Assembly: GCA_002718015.1 (NCBI GenBank)
Contig: PBCW01000029.1
Coordinates: 13,243 to 20,779 of the forward strand
Origin: Rhodospirillaceae bacterium
GTDB lineage: Bacteria; Pseudomonadota; Alphaproteobacteria; UBA8366
Length of the DNA: 7,537 nt
Direction: 5' to 3'
Part shown: positions 6,599 through 7,537 of the stretch, piece by piece
How the letters are laid out: each line of letters opens with the position of its first letter
How positions within the stretch are numbered: position 1 is the first letter of the stretch
Made by a program: the position numbers and the translations under genes
Notes under the pieces: generated by a model
Told to the model about the DNA's origin: nothing
Seen by the model: the letters and a program-made list of their open reading frames with translations, nothing else
Databases searched by the model: none

Positions 6599-7348
6599 CT
6601 ATATCACTTTCGCTTCATTTTTGAGTTTTTCAATCAATGCGTCAATATTCTCTAAAATTTCACCGCCGTCTCTACTAGGAGGCTCCGTTACTTTGAGTGT
6701 TTTCAGACGCGGCGTAATATCAACCTCAAGGTCATCCGGAGTCATAACATCAATAGGTTTCTTCTTGGCCTTCATAATGTTCGGCAAAGAAGCGTATCGA
6801 GGCTCATTCAACCGAAGATCTACAGTGATAACCGCAGGCATTTTAACTTTCACGGTTTCGAGCCCACCGTCTATTTCACGTACAACCTCAGTTTCAGTTT
6901 CACCAAGCTGAATCTTTGATGCATTTGTTGCTTGGCTCCATCCGAGCATAGCAGCAAGTAATTGCCCTACCTGATTACTATCATCGTCAATAGCTTGTTT
7001 TCCTGCTATCACAACATTAGGCTTTTCCTTTTCAACGACTGTTTTGAGCAACTTTGCTATAGCCAGTGGCTCAACCGCTTCATCAGTCTGAACCAACACA
7101 CCCCTATCAGCTCCCATGGCCAGGGCAGTCCGAATAGTTTCCTGAGACTGTTGCGGGCCAACTGACATAATGATAACTTCATTTGCAGTCCCCGACTCTT
7201 TTAATCTAACAGCTTCTTCGACAGAGATCTCGTCGAACGGATTCATCGACATTTTAACGTTTGCCGTCTCAACACCAGACTCATCTGGTTTTACACGGAT
7301 TTTAACATTATAATCTACTACGCGTTTAACGGGGACGAGAATTTTCAT
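6599..7348 (-). CDS. etfB: Electron transfer flavoprotein beta subunit
   Basis: EtfB is the AMP-binding partner of EtfA in the ETF heterodimer. At 249 aa it is the standard length. It opens with [14 protein letters not shown], continues with [12 protein letters not shown] (35-46) and has the nucleotide-binding loop G-K-Q-A-I-D-D-D (116-123). The [14 protein letters not shown] stretch (182-195) contains the recognition loop that docks onto partner dehydrogenases, including the Leu of S-L-P. This is the ordinary non-bifurcating group found in aerobic Proteobacteria, judging by its close match to the mitochondrial-type pattern (inference). It is first in etfB-etfA. The ATG is preceded by a modest purine-rich tract (AAAGAGAAAG), and a promoter lies ~50-75 bp upstream. 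Confidence 0.96.
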   Translation of the reverse strand: MKILVPVKRVVDYNVKIRVKPDESGVETANVKMSMNPFDEISVEEAVRLKESGTANEVIIMSVGPQQSQETIRTALAMGADRGVLVQTDEAVEPLAIAKLLKTVVEKEKPNVVIAGKQAIDDDSNQVGQLLAAMLGWSQATNASKIQLGETETEVVREIDGGLETVKVKMPAVITVDLRLNEPRYASLPNIMKAKKKPIDVMTPDDLEVDITPRLKTLKVTEPPSRDGGEILENIDALIEKLKNEAKVI

Positions 7349-7395
7349 CGTCTGCTTTCTCTTTATTGTTCCAATATCAGTTGTTTATATCCATT

Positions 7396-7424
7396 GTTAT
7401 GAAAAACACCTAATGCTCTGTCAA
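7396..7424 (-). promoter_or_regulatory. sigma70-type promoter of etfBA
   Basis: On the minus strand a perfect -35 TTGACA (7424-7419) is followed after exactly 17 bp by CATAAC (7401-7396), which matches the -10 consensus at 4 of 6 bases. Transcription would start near 7389, giving a ~40-nt leader before etfB. This is the best promoter in the window. Confidence 0.6.
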
Positions 7425-7427
7425 GCG

Positions 7428-7438
7428 GACAGCCTGTC
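7428..7438. repeat. 11-bp palindrome immediately upstream of the etfBA -35 element
   Basis: GACAG-C-CTGTC is a perfect 5-bp inverted repeat around one base, ending 3 bp upstream of the -35 hexamer of the etfBA promoter. The position suits an activator or repressor site. The motif is short and I do not recognise it, so chance is possible. Confidence 0.3.
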
Positions 7439-7537
7439 GCAGTAGTTTGAAGAACAGCTGACGCACATGTTATCGCCAGCGATCCTGCTGCCTAGTTAAT
7501 AAAATACTCCGATGTTTTTCCCAACTCTGCTACATAT
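7439..7537. other. Right edge: no gene recognised
   Basis: Both strands are closed by stops within short distances. Minus-strand frames entering from the right edge stop after 13-14 codons and show no recognisable protein end. A plus-strand ATG at 7513 has an open frame to the window edge but only 8 codons and no ribosome site. A small inverted repeat ATCGC-CA-GCGAT (7472-7483) is present. I assign nothing here. Confidence 0.4.

Noticed and set aside
1..7537. Possible undescribed defence, mobile or biosynthetic system
   Set aside because: Every substantial gene belongs to a well-known core family or a commonly seen alphaproteobacterial neighbourhood. I saw no transposase, integrase, toxin-antitoxin pair, direct-repeat array, tRNA or composition break.
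7513..7537. Plus-strand ATG at the right edge as the start of another gene
   Set aside because: Only 8 codons are visible, without a ribosome site, so nothing can be claimed.

Overview
This window looks like an ordinary stretch of core chromosome from an alphaproteobacterium of fairly low GC (mid-40s percent by eye). The protein family variants and the gene neighbourhoods (ftsEX beside a zinc-ribbon/DUF3426 gene; tlpA divergent from argH-small lipoprotein-lysA; etfB-etfA) are typical of that class. A marine Rhodospirillales- or SAR116-like lineage is plausible, but I cannot prove it from this sequence. I see no mobile element, CRISPR array, tRNA, rRNA or sign of recent transfer.

Layout, left to right. 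Positions 1-1030 (minus strand) hold ftsE followed by the first 118 codons of ftsX, which runs off the left edge. FtsEX is the ABC-type division complex that controls peptidoglycan hydrolysis. A 216-bp divergent region separates ftsE from a plus-strand gene at 1247-2053. That gene encodes a single-pass membrane protein with an N-terminal CxxC...CxxC zinc ribbon and a C-terminal DUF3426-like domain. It converges on the next block across about 200 bp that contains hairpins but no further gene.

Positions 2252-5033 (minus strand) form a compact operon, argH -> lptM-like lipoprotein -> lysA. Both junctions are 4-nt stop/start overlaps. The middle gene (45 codons, GTG start) is very easily missed. 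It encodes a small lipoprotein of the LptM (YifL) type. argH is divergent from a plus-strand TlpA-like thioredoxin gene (5047-5616). Their start codons lie only 13 bp apart, and those 13 bp carry both Shine-Dalgarno sequences on opposite strands.

Positions 5664-7348 (minus strand) hold etfB-etfA, the two subunits of electron transfer flavoprotein, with a good sigma70-type promoter upstream of etfB. The last ~100 bp of the window show no gene I can support.

Functionally this is housekeeping: cell division, arginine and lysine biosynthesis, envelope biogenesis and electron transfer from flavin dehydrogenases. I found no undescribed defence or mobile system. The points most worth a second look are the hidden LptM-like gene coupled to lysA, its closeness to a periplasmic thiol oxidoreductase, the interleaved argH/tlpA start region, and the repeat cluster in the ftsE/zinc-ribbon divergent region.
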